A stretch of DNA of 61,212 nucleotides from RUG11690 sp045616665. GTDB taxonomy: Bacteria; Bacteroidota; Bacteroidia; Bacteroidales; WCHB1-69. Below, piece by piece: positions 40,974 to 55,900 of the stretch; position 1 is the stretch's first letter; every line of letters starts with the position of its first letter. The position numbers and the translations under genes were made by a program. Location of the stretch: contig JAZLHE010000055.1 of NCBI GenBank assembly GCA_045616665.1, positions 1 to 61,212 on the forward strand. The letters are read 5' to 3'. A model generated the notes under the pieces. That model had not been told where the DNA came from. It was given only the letters and a program-made list of their open reading frames with translations, and did not search any database.

Positions 40974-43900
40974 ATGAATATGATGAAAAAATTCTCTACT
41001 GACAAGATGAAGAAAACGAAGACTTTGTTGAAGTCCCTGACGGCATTGGCCGTTATGCTGTTGGCTTGTGTACCGTTTACCTACGCTCAGGTTGAACCTC
41101 TGCCGGAGACTGATACCTTGTATATCAACAGCAAGCAAAACCTGTTGGATTTGATTAACTGTTTGGACGATGACTTCTATTACAGTTATGATGACCAAAC
41201 ATACGTTAAGGATCCAGAAGGTCATGGAAGTTGTAGTGAAGTGATTAAGTCTGGTGGCGTGCTTTACCTTAATAAGCAGGCGTACTTCAAATTGACCACC
41301 GACATCGTGTTGAATGAAGGCGACATCAGCGGTTGTGACGGTCGTCCTGCTGCGGGAACCGTGCAGTGGAAATCGAAGGGCTTTGCCGGTATTTTTGACG
41401 GTGGATACCATATTATCAGTGGTTTATATAGTAATGTAAATGACACTCTGGCACACGGTTTCTTTTCGCAGTTGACCGAAAGAGGATATATCAAGAACTT
41501 GGGTTTGACCAATCTATATGTCAAAGGTTTCAAATATACCGGAGGTATGACGGGTATTATGAATAATGAGGCCGTGGTGGAAAATTGCTTTGTGGAAGGT
41601 ACGATTGTGGCAACCGATCAATATGCTGGCTTGATTACTCCGGCACTTATGGATCAGTCTTCAATTAAAAATTGTTATGTTACGGGTGCGTTGATCACAA
41701 CATCTCCTCGTGCGGGTGGTATTGTGGGATTCCAAAGTTCCGGTTGCAAGGTGAAAAATTGTTATTCCACCGTAGCTTGTACATACAATAGCAGTGGTTC
41801 CGTGGGTTCTGTCTATGGTCAGGCAGGCGGTGGCGATTTTGAAAATTGCTATTTTGATATGCAAATGTTCGACAAAAAATTGACCTACGCTACGGGTAAG
41901 TTAACCACGGCATTGATGGCGACCCAGATGGGACCCGGATTTGAATATCGTGATGGTTATTATCCTACGATTAAAGGTTTCTCTTTCGACAAGGCTCCTG
42001 TGAGATTATCTGTGGTGCCTGTCTTTCTGCCGGCTTCTTCCGTTGATGATTATTCTTCCATTTCTACCATTCGTAATCAAGACAGCGTGCTGACTTTGGG
42101 AACCCTTGATGGCGTGGATTGGAGTGTGAAAGACGAATCCCATATCGTTACCCGGGTGGAAGGACAAACTGTGAAGTTTAACAAGCAGGGTTTTTTGCAA
42201 CTCACGGCAACAACGGGTTCTTATTTGAGGTCATATATAATGTATTTAAATAAAAAGCCCTTCCTGGGTACCAAGGAAAACCCATTTACCGTGGATAATG
42301 CAGCCGATTTGCAATCTTTGCGGGATGGCTTGAATGGTGGTTTGGATTTTATATATAAACATTATTCGTGCCCTGCAATGGCCTACGATGTGTATTTTGT
42401 CCAAGATTCCGACATTAATATGGCTTCGGCGGGCAATTGGACCCCGATAGGAAAACACGAAGGTATTTCTTTCCAAGGGTATTACGACGGACAGGGCCAC
42501 GTGATTGACAGCTTGAAGATGAATGCGGCATTTTCTGACGGTGCCGGTCTTTTTGCCTTTATCAAAGAAGCCGAAATCAAGAATCTGAAGATCCGCAATG
42601 CCAATATGGATTGTAAGGGTAGTACATACGCCGGTGTCTTATCGGGTAGAGCCAAGGCCTCCAAAGTGGAAAATGTGGTGATTGAAAATTGCTATATCAC
42701 TTCGAGTGGTTCTCGTTTGGCGGGTTTGATAGGTGATATTCCTAAAGATCTTGATAATAGATATACCACCATTCAACATTGTCACATAATGGGCGGTACG
42801 GTGAAGTCAACGGGCGGTGATTATGTTGGTGGTTTGGGTGGCCATTTTGAATACGCTAAATTTTCGTATTGCTCCAATTCCGCCTTAATTGACCGTTCGG
42901 GTAGAAGTTATGCGGGTGGTATTGTCGGTGTTTTACAAACGGCGGGAAGTATTAGTTATTGCTATAATAAAGGTGAGGTTAAAGGTAATCAGTATGTAGG
43001 TGGTATTTCGGGCTATTGCAATAATTCGTGTACTATTCGATATTGTTTCAATATAGGCAATATTACGGGTTCAAGTAGTATAGTGGCAGGTATTTCAGGC
43101 CGATATGGAAATATCGCTTATTGTTTCAATACGGGTAAGATTACGGGTACGGTATGTGTGGGTGGTATCGTTGGTTATGACAACACCTCAACTACACATT
43201 GCTTTAACACAGGTGAGATCAGTGGGTCTGATGGTTCAAATAACGCCGATGTAGTAGGTGGTATTACGGGTTATTCTACGCCTACCAATTCTTATAATAT
43301 TGGCGAAGTGTCTTTGCGTAATTATTCGGGATTTCAAAGACCTGTTTCCGGTGGTAGTGCGTCAACGTGTTATTATGACAAAACCATCCTTTGGACCGAT
43401 CATACGGGAGATGGTTCCACGGCACTCTCTATGTTGGATATGGTAGGACCCTCTTCTGCAATGAAAACCAAATTGGATACTTCCTACTGGATTTATGAAG
43501 ATAATATGTATCCTCGTTTGGCGTGGACCGACAGTTTGCCCTGGGCAAGAGATGTGGCCATTGCCGCCTGTTCGCCCGTATTGATTCCAAGCGAATCTGC
43601 CGATATTGAGCATATTAAGCCCGGTGTGAAACTGGTGGGCTGCGACCATATAACTTGGAAAGTACTGCAAGGTGATATTTTTGCCGACAGTTTGCATCAT
43701 TTTGAATGTACCGACAATGCCATTGTGCCGACATTAAAAGATACCTCGCTTTGTAAGACGATTGTGGGCAGCTATGTTTCAGATACTTTAGATTATACTT
43801 CTTATCCAGATACCTTTATGGTGCAGAATATAGCTGGTTCCTTGGTGAAGAAGGTGAAAATGTATCGTTATCATAATCCTGATACGATGACGGTAGATAG

Positions 43901-46900
43901 TAAGGAAGATCTGGTTGCGTTGCGTGATGGTATCAATTCCGATTGTGCCTTTTATTATAAAGGTCATTTGATTCCACGTTTTGCCGATAGTTGTGTGTTT
44001 AGATTGACGACCGATATTGACTTGTCCGAATATTCAGAATGGATTCCCATTGGCGGTAAATTGCAGCACTCACGTTTTAATGCGACATTTTTGGGTCAGG
44101 ACCATACCATTAGTAATTTACACGGATGTAAAAGTGCATACGCATCGGGTTTGTTTGGCACAGTGGGTAATACTATTCAGGATTTACATTTTACAAATGT
44201 CAATATAGAGGTTACGCAAGACGCAATGCGAGTGGGTGCCGTTTGTGGTCGTTCTTTACACGGCAATATCAAAAATTGTACGGTGGAAGGAAAGATTTCG
44301 GTGTCAAACAGTTGTAACTATTTTTACGTGGGTGGTATTGTGGGGCAATTTGCCAATGCCAATGATAGTATTGTCAATTGTCAAAATTATGCGATCATCA
44401 AGCATACGGCCAATAATTCACCGTGTGATTTTGGCGGTATTGTAGGTCTTTGCTCTGGTTATGTTTCCTATTGTTCCAATAGAGGCGAAATTACCGGCAA
44501 TTCCTCTGTGGGTGGTATTGCCGGCACGGCCTCATCAGTTAAATATAGTTACAATACCGCTACGGTTACGGCTGGTGCTGCGGCAGCTAATGCTGGCGGT
44601 ATTGTGGGTAGCGGTTCCGTTTCTCGTTGTTACAATGTGGGAGATGTGGTGGCCAAACCAGGTAATAGTGCGGCCGATAATTATATTGCGGGTATTAGCG
44701 GTACTGGCAGCGTAGAATATTCGTACAATGCCGGTCTCATTACCGGTTCCAACCGTAAGTATGTGGCAGGTATTGCAGCCAATGGTTATGCCAAAAACTG
44801 TTACAACAGCAATTACGTGAAAGGTTCCGACCAAGTGGGTTCCATTGGTAGTAAATATAATGGTTCAACCGTAAATTCCATCAACGACTGGCGTATGTGT
44901 CCTATTGGCGCAATGAACAGAAAAGACTCTACAGGTCACGCGGTAAGAATGTTGACCGAAGATATGATTGGACAAGGTTTGCGTGGTAAATTGGGTGCGG
45001 ATAGCGTTTGGGTATTCAGTGAAAACTATTATCCACGTTTGAAGGGTATGGAAAACACGGCTCCTGCCTTGGCTTCCGTAATGCCAATCTTGTTAAAAGA
45101 TACACAGACCTCCAGAACGGTGGATAAATCTTTTGAAATGTATGGCTGTAACGATGGCAACTGGGTAATTACCCAAGGCCCCTGTGCTCATATTGACACC
45201 ACCGATTTCCGTTGCGTAACCAATATCAACGGTCTGGGAATCGTGACGATGTATGCGGGAGTGGGAGATACCAATTTCAAACATATTCGTTTATTGGTGA
45301 AAGTGTCGGAACGAACTCCATTGATTGTGAAAAATCTGACGGAAATGAAAAATTTCCGTAATGGTATCGACCAGGAAACAAGTTATTATAATGTAACGGA
45401 CAGTACCTATCACTTGGCCTTGACCCACGAAGATTCCACGCATCTGGATCGTTTTATAGAAATCAAGGATGGTGGTTTGGACTTGTTCTTCAAGCTTATT
45501 GTCGATTTGGACTTAGGTGATACCATTTGGGTTCCAGTGGGAAATTCAACATACTCTTTCCAGGGCGATTTCAATGGCGACAACCATACCTTGACGGGTT
45601 TGCGCCTGGCCGGTGGAAACAATCAAGGTCTTTTCGGTTATGTACTGGAAGGAACCGTGAAAAACTTGACCGTAGATAAGGCTTCTATGACTAATACAGG
45701 AGCCAGCGACCAATACAGGGGTTTGCTTTGCGGACAAAATTATGGCGGATGGTTGAAGAATTGCAAGGTGAGGGATTCCAAAGTGGAAGGCAAGGGCCTC
45801 ATTACGGGTATTGTATGCGGTGGCAATATGTATGCCACAATTAGAAATTGTAATATTGACAGAGACACATTAATTATTAACAGCAGTATTGACGATAGCC
45901 ATTATGGCATTGGCGGTATTGCCGGTTATCAGTATTGTGCGGTCATTGATTCTTGTATCAGTCGCCGTTTTGTTATGAATGGAATTGCCCGTGCGATGGG
46001 TGGCGTTGTGGGTTATAGCAATTATCGTTCTACGGTAATGAATTCGCAAATTCTCGACAGCAAGATTAATGTTGCGGGCGATAGGGTAGGTGGTATTTGT
46101 GGTTATACATACGATGGAACTACGATTAAGAATTGTGAAAACCGCAATACGGAAATGATTTCAACCAGAACGGGTGATGTTTTGATGGGTGGTATTTGCG
46201 GTTACAATAATTCTAATACGATTCAGAATTGTTTGGTAACGGGTGGTACCATTACGGCGGTGAATGGTAATTATATTGGCGGTATTGTTGGATATTATGC
46301 TCCTGCAGCAGATTGTCGCAATGAAGATCCCGTGGTAGGTGCAAGTAGTGTTGGTGGCATTAATGGTTATTTGCATAACTCGACTATTACCCGTTGTTCC
46401 AATTATGCTCCGGTAACGGCCAGCGGTTCCAATGTGGGTGGTATTGTGGGTTATATGAGATACAATTCCACGGTAAGCCAGTCTTATAATGTGGGCAATG
46501 TATCGTCTTCTTCCGATAATGTGGGTGGCATAGTTGGATATTATTATCTTGATGGTGGATATAGTTCTACTATAGCTCAAAACGTTAACACGGGTATGGT
46601 TTCAGGTAATAATTCGGTAGCGGGTATTGTGGGTCTTTACCGAAGAGGTACGGTAAGAGACAACCATAATGCGGGTATTGTTTCCGGTGCCGCTATGGTG
46701 GGTGGTATCGTGGGTTACAAGAACGATGCCAGTGGAACGATGACTCTTCAACGAAATCTCAATACCGCTTGGGTAGAAGACGGACAGAGTATGACGGGTG
46801 CTATTGCCGGTCGTATTGTGGGACCATACACTATCACCAACAATTACTATGATTTGCAAATGGGTAAAATTCCGGCTATCGACTATGCGGAATGGTCGGG

Positions 46901-49900
46901 AACTTCCGCCAAACTTACCAGCGAGATGGTAGGCGAGAAATTGAAAAGCGCTTTAACTACTACATACTGGAAATTCTCTGCTGATAACGATAGTCTGTAT
47001 CCACGTCCCATTATGGCTAATGGTATGGATGAATCGCCAGCGGCGTATGCGGCGGCTTCTCCTATTTTATTGCCGGTCGTTTGTGAGGATGGTGTTTGCG
47101 ATACCATTACGGCATCTTGCGTTTCCGTTCCCCATTTTACCGGTCGTGGCTGCAATCACGATTTGACTTGGACAATGTATTTTGGCAGTGGCATTGACAT
47201 TGAGGGTTGCGACTTTTATCCTCGTCGTCGTGGTTCTGTACGTATAGCTGCTGTAAATAATGGCGATACCGTAAAGATTGTGCAATTGGTGACACAGTCG
47301 GAGGATGATCCGTTTGAGATTATCAGTATGCAGGAATTGGAAAACTTCCGCAATTGTATCAACAGTGGCAGGGCATTTTATTATGACGAAGACACCAAGC
47401 ACTTCCAGATGAACGATGGAGGTGAAAATTGTTCAATGATTGACGTGGGTGGTAACAGAATGTTCTTCGCCTTGCATTTGTTAGACGGAGATACCTTGGA
47501 ATTTCCATCTATGGAATCCTGGGAACCTATAGGTACTTTGGCATACCCGTTCAAGGGCACTTTCAATGGCACCTATAGAGGTGTGAATTATCCATTGAAG
47601 AATTTAACCATTACCGAAGACGGTGATTACCAAGGTCTTTTTGGGTATGCTCGCGGTATCATCAAAAACGTACAATTACTCAATCCCAATATTGCCAGCA
47701 AGGGCAATTACCACGGTGGCATCGTGGGTTATAGCTATAGCAAGTTGAACAACTGCTATGTTTCCGGTGGTACCATTTCGGGTACGAACTATGTGGGTGG
47801 TATTACAGGTTATGGCGTAAGAACCTCTATTACACACTGTACGAACAGTAGTATGGTAAAGGGTTCGCAATATGTGGCTGGTATTATTGGCCATATTCAG
47901 GCAGACAGTTATGTGGAAGAATCCTTCAACGAAGGTTATATTGTTGCTACCGCCGACAATTCGTACGTGGGTGGTATTGCGGGTAATGTAGAAGGTGAAA
48001 TTTCCAATAGTTACAATGTGGGTTGCATCAAGGGCAACAAATACACGGCCGGTATTGCGGGTTTCTCCAATTCACAATTCTTGTCATACTGTTATAATGC
48101 CGGACAAATTGACAGCAAGGCAACGCAATTGGTGGGTGCCATAACCAACTTGCAAACAATATCAAGTGATGCTTCTTTCCCGCGTTATTGTTATTATGAT
48201 AAGCAGTTAAGCGTGACGCGTTTTGGTGTGGGGTATGACAATGGATCCGGTTCCGATTTGGGTAGAACATATACCTACTCGTTATATACCGATTCAATAG
48301 CGTCAGGCAGCGTATTGCCATATTGGAATGATTCGTTTTGGACCTTTACGGATGATATGTATCCTCGTCTTAAGGCCCTTGAGGACTTGGATGCTTCTGT
48401 AACGTCGGCAGCACCTGTCTTTGTGCAAGAACGTATGTACATTAATAAGGTGGAATTCCCTGTTACGATACAGCGTGATAATGACGTGCTTTGGAGTCGT
48501 CACGGTAGGGGAGATGCGTATGTCATCAATGATCCTCATCTGAGCGATACGGTACTCTTGCATATTTGCGGTCCAGATACTTTTAAGGTAAAGAAAAATT
48601 ATGATTTCAAACTTGTTCCTTCTATGGTGGATGCCATTGGAACGCCTCCAATGAAAGATACGGTTTGTGATGGTAAGTATATCTGGCCAGTTTCAGGTAG
48701 AACCTATACGGAAAGCGGTATTTATACCGTGGTTTTGATTGCCGCAGAGGGTTGCGATAGTATCATTACCCTTGATCTTCAGGTTCCGCCTGTCTTGAAG
48801 ATTGATATGACAACTCAGAATTATACCTGCTTTGAATCAAACGATGCCTTTGTTCAGGCAAAAGTGAGCGGTGGTTATGATAAATATGATTATAAATGGT
48901 ATAAGGATGGTGTCTTAATTGAGGAAGATACTTGTAATAATAAGAGTACCTTAAGATTAGATGATCAAGGCGAAGGAACATACAAATTGACCATTGTGGA
49001 TAGGATTCACCCGGATTGTCAGACAGAGGATTCGTGTGTGATTACTCGACCAACGCAGTTGGTATTCGATACATTGAGCTATGATGCTCGTTGTTATAAT
49101 GTTAAAGACGGCTATATTGAGGTTAAGGTGGAGGGAGCCACAAGACCGTATAGTTTGTCTTGGAAATCTACTGCGGATTCTGGAAAGACCAATATCGATA
49201 CTGCTTGTACGAAGATGATTACGGGTCTTGCCGATGGCGTTTATTCGCTGGTATTGGAAGACCATAACGGTTGCTCACGCGTGATTGAAAATGTTGACTT
49301 GATGGGTATGTTTGAAAAAATCACCATTGTGGCAGCCAGTGCAAGTAAGAAATATGATGGAGTCGCACTGCACGACGATTCTTATCAATTGATGACTTCA
49401 ACAGATACGACCACACATCATAGTCACGATGTTGTTACATTGCCAAATGGAGATGTAATGACCGTTGTGATTAAAGATACTACCTTGAATAGCGTGGGTG
49501 TAGGTGTAAACGAAGTACTGTCTTGTTCAATTGTAGGGGAAGGTGGTGAGGATAAGACCTGTCGGTACAATTTGGATTTGCAAAATGGCCAGTTGTCTAT
49601 TTCCCCACGTTATGTTTATATGACCTCGGCAAGTGCCAGCAAGTCATTTGACGGCACCCCGTTGACCAAGCATTTGGTTGAAATTTCAGGTGATGGCTTC
49701 TTGCCGGCATTAGGACAAGATACGATTTCTTGTAATGTGACAGGTAGTCAGACGGAAGCAGGTTCAAGTGCCAATACCTTTACCTATACGCTTTCTTCTG
49801 CTGTTGATACCTTAAATTATAAAATATTCAAAACGGAAGGCACTTTGGTAGTTGCTCCTATGGGACATTTGCTTATCCAAACGGCTTCTGCGAGAAAAGT

Positions 49901-52900
49901 TTATGATGGAACTCCTTTGACGAATACAGAAATTATCGCATCCGATGTCTTAATGCCTGGTGATACCATTATTAACGTGGTCGTCACGGGAACCAATACG
50001 AATGTGGGTGAAGTTGATAACAGTCTTGATACCACAGGATTTGATGTGGTTTCAAAGGCCGACTTGTCCGTTTCACATCGTGGCAATTATGTGGGTGTAA
50101 CCTTTGTCGTAGGTAAGTTAACGATAGATCCTTGCCCAGTGACATTGGCTTCGGCCTCGCAATCAAAAATCTTTGACGGTGATACGCTCAAATTACCGGA
50201 AGTGACCGGAACAGAAGGTTTTGTTGCCGGAGAGTTGAAATCCGCATACGCCATTGGTGCCCGTTGCAGCGTGGGTGATTCCTTGAATAAGATTGTCGTT
50301 GAAATGAACGATGGTTATGATATCAATAACTATAACATTACCAAAATTGAAGGATTACTTCAGGTAACTCAAAAATCGCTCGTAATCGAAGGAGAAAGCA
50401 ATGTGTTTAGCTACAATGGCGAAGAGCGTGTTTTGGAAAACTTTACGGCTACCGATTTGCTGAATAACCATAGAGCGGATATTACCTATAGGGCTGTTGG
50501 AACGGCTGCCGGGACGTACGAAGGTCAATTCTATCGTAATAATGTTCCGGTTATCGATGCTGCTGATGTTGTCATTTTGGATAATCATAATAATGATGTA
50601 ACCAACGATTATAATATTAGCATTCATACCGGAACCTTAACCATTACGCCTATTGGCAATGTGATTTTAACGGCTGCGTCGGCTACCGCAAAATATAGCG
50701 GTGATACCTTGAAGGCACCTACCTACGTTGCCAATGGTTTGATGCCGGGAGATACGGTAGTGAAGATGAGGATTATTGGTTCTATTTTGGATGCCGGTAC
50801 GGCACCGAATGTTTTGGATACACTGTCGAATGGCATTGACATTGTCTCAAAGACCAATCTCAGCGAATCCCATAAAAACTCCTATTCAGGTATTTCTTTG
50901 CAACCGGGTGTGCTGACGGTTACTAAACGAAATGTTACGCTTACTTCCCAAGGTCGTACCAAAGTTTATGACGGAGATACTTTGACAATGCCAGAAGTTA
51001 TTATCGGTGGAGATGGTTTTGTTTCAGGTGAAGTAACACTGCCGTGTGCTATCGGTGCACGTTGCAGTGTGGGTGACTCTGTGAATAAGATTGTGGTCAC
51101 GGCACTGGAAAATTATAAGCCGAGAAACTATGTCGTAACCTATAACGAAGGCATCTTACGTGTTATCAAGAGAAGTTTGACAGTTATGGGTAGTTCTGAT
51201 GTCGTTCCATTTGACGGTACTGAACATTCTATTGAAACTTATAGTTCAGAAACCTTGGCACCTCATCAAACCATTTCAGGATTCTCTTATCGTGCCGCCG
51301 GTACGTTAGTGGGTACTTATCCAGGTCAATTCTATGATAATGAAGAGAATGTCATTACTGATTTGAATGGCTATGCGGTTATCAAAGATGCGTATGGAAA
51401 TGATGTTACTTCCAACTATATGGACATTAACAGTCAGCCAGGAACTTTGATTGTTACGAGCAAGGGTGCCGTAACCATAACAGCTGCCACTCAGACTAAA
51501 TCTTACGATGGTGAACCATTGTCTGATGGCACGTTTACGGTTGTCGGACTGATTCCGACCGATACCGTAATTAATGTCAAGGTAAGTGGTTCCATTACGA
51601 ATGTGGGTTCTGTTTCCAATGTGGTTGATACTTCTTCTTTGGGTTCTTTTGACATTGTAGATAAAACCAATCATAGTCTTTCACATAAGGTTTGTTATTC
51701 AAGTATCGTACTTCAGAACGGAACACTTACCATAGAGAAACGTCCTGTAACCTTGACTTCTGCATCAGAAACAAGAAATTATAATGGCGATACATTGCGT
51801 TTGCCAGCGGTTTCCGTAGGTGGTGAAGGTTTTGTTGCCAACGAGTTGGACACCGTATATGCTATCGGTGCTCGTTGCACTGTGGGTGATTCGTTGAACA
51901 AGATTGTATTGAACTTGAAATCCGGTTATGAACTTGACAACTATGAGCTTGTTTATAATGAAGGTATGTTAACCATTACTCCGAGACCATTGGTCATCAA
52001 TGGTGAATCAGGATTGGAAACCTATAAGGAAGATGTTGACACCACCTTTACCCGAACTGGAATAACCTATCCAAATCTAATATCCGGTCATAACTTAAGC
52101 GGTATTTCATATAAGGTAGCAGGTAAAACTCCAGGCATTTATACCGGAAGTTTCTACCACGATTCCACGAAAGTTACTACGGCGGACAGTGTGGTGATTA
52201 AGGATGCCACGAATAATGATGTGACAGCAAACTATGCTATCACGTTGAATCCTGGCAGATTAATCATTGCCAATGAAAAAGAAGTTTACATTGTCGCGGA
52301 TGATGCGGAAAAAGTATATGATGGAACAGAATTGAAGAAGGATTCTTATCGGGTAGCCGGTTTATTGGAAGGCGATACTATTATCAATGTAAAAGTGATT
52401 GGTAGCATTACCAATGCAGGTGTCGTGGCAAACAAGGTGGATACACTTGGTTTTGATATCCTTACGCTCGGTGACAGCACGCATCAGTCCAAGAAAGAAG
52501 TATATACCAATATCGTTCTTGTAGATGGTACACTTACGGTGACACCGATCCCGGTAAGTTTGACATCTGCCAATGCCACGAAGATTTACGATGCCGATAC
52601 GATGAGACGTCCAGCAGTGACCGGTACCAGTGCTTTCCTTGAAGGCGAGTTGGATACCGCCTACGCTATTGGCGCACGTTGTAGTGTGGGTGATTCGTTG
52701 AATAAGATTGTGGTAACGATGAATCCTGGTTATGATATTCATAACTATGATATTACATATAATGAAGGTACATTAAAAGTACTTAAGAAAAAGTTGACCA
52801 TTACAGGTGAGTCCAATACGGTACAGTATAACGGAGAAGAACAAATTTTGAACCAATATACTCCAACGGGCTTGATTTCTACACACGTGGTGAGTGGTTT

Positions 52901-55900
52901 GAACTACAAAGCATCAGGTGTTATGGCAGGTTCATATACCGGTTCGTTTACTGGTACGGCCGTGGTTAAGGATGAAAACGGTGTGGTCGTTACAAATAAT
53001 TATGAAATTACCACTACGCCGGGTACATTGACAATCACTCCAGTGGGTATTGCGACCTTGATTTCAGCAACGGCAACCAAACCGTATGATGGTACTCCAT
53101 TGAAGAATTCAACGATTACTTCCGTCGGCTTGATGGACAACGATACGGCTATCAATGTTTTGGTTGATCAAAGTATTACAAATTATGGTACAATTACCAA
53201 TACTATTGATACGGCGACCTATCATATTGATATTGTCGATAAGAATAATTTCAGTATTTCTCATAAAAACGCATACGATGGTATTGCGCTTTTGAATGGT
53301 ACCCTTTCCATTACCAAGTGTCCTGTTTCATTGTCATCTTTGGGTCAAACGAAGGTTTATGATGGTGATACCCTGAGATTGCCTAATGTGGTTGGCAAGG
53401 AAGATTTTGTTGCCGGTGAGTTGGATACCGCATACGCTATCGGTGCCCGTTGCAGTGTGGGTGATTCCTTGAATAAGATTGTGGTAACTTTGAAACCGGG
53501 TTATGATATCAACAACTATGATATTACCTATAATGAAGGAACAATTAGTGTTATTCCTAATCATATCTATTTACAAGGTACTTCCTCTATGGCCGCCTTT
53601 GATGGTGCTGAACATTCTGTAACAGATTATTCCGTAATCGGTCTTGTTGAAGGACATAGCGTAAATAATATCACTTATAATGCTTCAGGTACTTATCCTG
53701 GAATATATCCTGCTTCTTACTATGATGGAATTACGGTTCTTCCAGATGTTGATGCCGTCAGAAGTCATATTGTGATTAAAGATGCAAACAACAATATCAT
53801 CACGTCAAACTATGTGATTGACAGTATTAGAACGGGAACGTTGACCATTAATCCTTCAGGTGAGGTTCTCATTACGGCACTTGGCGGTATCAAGGTTTAT
53901 GACGGTACCCTGCTGACCAATGATCAATATACGGTTACTGGCTTGATTGCCGGTGATACCGTGATCAATGTCGTGAATGTGAGCACTCGTATCAATTGTG
54001 GTACAGGTTTGGATAACCGTCCTGATACGACAGGTACGGGCTTTGATATCGTTTCTATCGCGGATCATAGCATTTCGCACAAGAATTGTTATGCTTCCAT
54101 CGTGCTTCAGAATGGTCAAATGACGGTGACGAAACGTCCTGTAACTTTGACTTCTGAAAGCGACACCAAGATTTATGATGGTGATACCTTGAAACGCCCA
54201 TTGGTTGTGGTTGGCGGAGATGGTTTCGTAGCAGGTGAAGCGGAAGCTTCGGCCATTGGTGCTCGTTGCAGCATTGGTGACTCTCTCAACAAAATCGTGA
54301 TTACGCCATTAACGGGATTTGACCCCAACAACTATGAAATCACGAAAAATGAAGGAATGTTAACGGTAACGATTAGACCTCTTGAACTTCGTGCTATTCA
54401 AGCCACAGTCCCATATACAGGCTTTGAAATAACCAAGACGGCGTTTGATACCATTGGTTTGGCTGATAATCAGGTCTTGAGTGGAATTTCTTATTTGGCT
54501 TCAGGAACCAATATCGGCACATATAATGGTGCGTTTACCGGTGATCCTGTGATTACGGATGCCGCTCATAACGATGTTACAGCCAATTATGAGATTACCC
54601 AAATTCCAAGTACATTGACGATCGTTCCAAATGGTGAATTGACAATTATTGCGAATACCAACCAAAAAGTTTATGATGCCACTCCTTTAACAGATGCTTA
54701 TTATACTTTTGTTGGTTTGCACAGCGAAGATACTATCATCAATGTTGTAGTTAATGGTACGATTACCAATGTGGGTTCTGTTACGAATAGTGTGGATACT
54801 ACCGGATTTGACGTGGTACTCAAGTCAAACCATACTATTTCTCACAAGGCATACTATAGCAATATTGTTACTCAAAATGGTTCGCTTACGGTTACCAAGC
54901 GTCCTGTTACTTTGACTTCTAATGGACAAACGCGTGAGTATAACAGTGATACCTTACGATTCCCAACAGTGAGTATCAGTGGTGATGGTTTTGTGGCCGG
55001 TCAATTAGATACGACGTATGCTATCGGTGTGCGTTGCAACGTTGGCGATTCTTTGAATAAGATTATCCTGAAATTGAATCCTGGTTTTGATACCACTAAT
55101 TATGATATCACCTATAATGAAGGTCACATTGTTATTACGCCTCGAATTTTGGAAATTACCGGTGCGTCTAACGAAGTGACCTATACTGGTGCAATGCAGG
55201 AAGAAACTTCGTATGAAGCACCTTATATTTTGGAAAGTCACCATATTGTTGGTCTTTCCTATAAAGTGGAAGGCTTGAATATTGGTGATTATACAGGTGT
55301 TTTCTATGATGTTCACGGTGATACTATCTTTGCTTTGCATAATCCTGATTCGGTTCGTATCCTGGATGCGCAAGATAGTGATTATACATATAATTATGAT
55401 ATTACGTTAGTTCCTGGAATATTGAAGATCAAGCCTGTTTCTGCTCCGTTGAAGATTGTATCTGACAGCGCTTCATACGTGTTTACAGGTAAATACAGAA
55501 CACATACGCAACATAATTATATTGTTACTTACGATGGCAATAGAATCAATCATTCGTCATCGGCTGACACCCTCTTTATTTTGCCTACCGGTGATAGTTT
55601 GTTTATCCTTCCTAAGGATGCGGGTAGAGGTATCGCCAATGTTTTGGAAAGTGGTCTGAACTCATTTGATTACTATATTGCCAATGCCGACAATTATGCT
55701 AATGTTACCCTTGATACGGGTTGGATTGAAATTACTCCAAGACCTGTCATTCTCCGTTCGGAAGGTGCGCAATTTACTTATACTGGTGTAGATCAGTATA
55801 TGAAACTTGCTAATGTATATGGTGATGGCTTTGTGGATAATGAAGTTGTCAACTTTAGCAATTATAATCACGTGAAAAATGCGGGTGAAACGGCTCCGAA

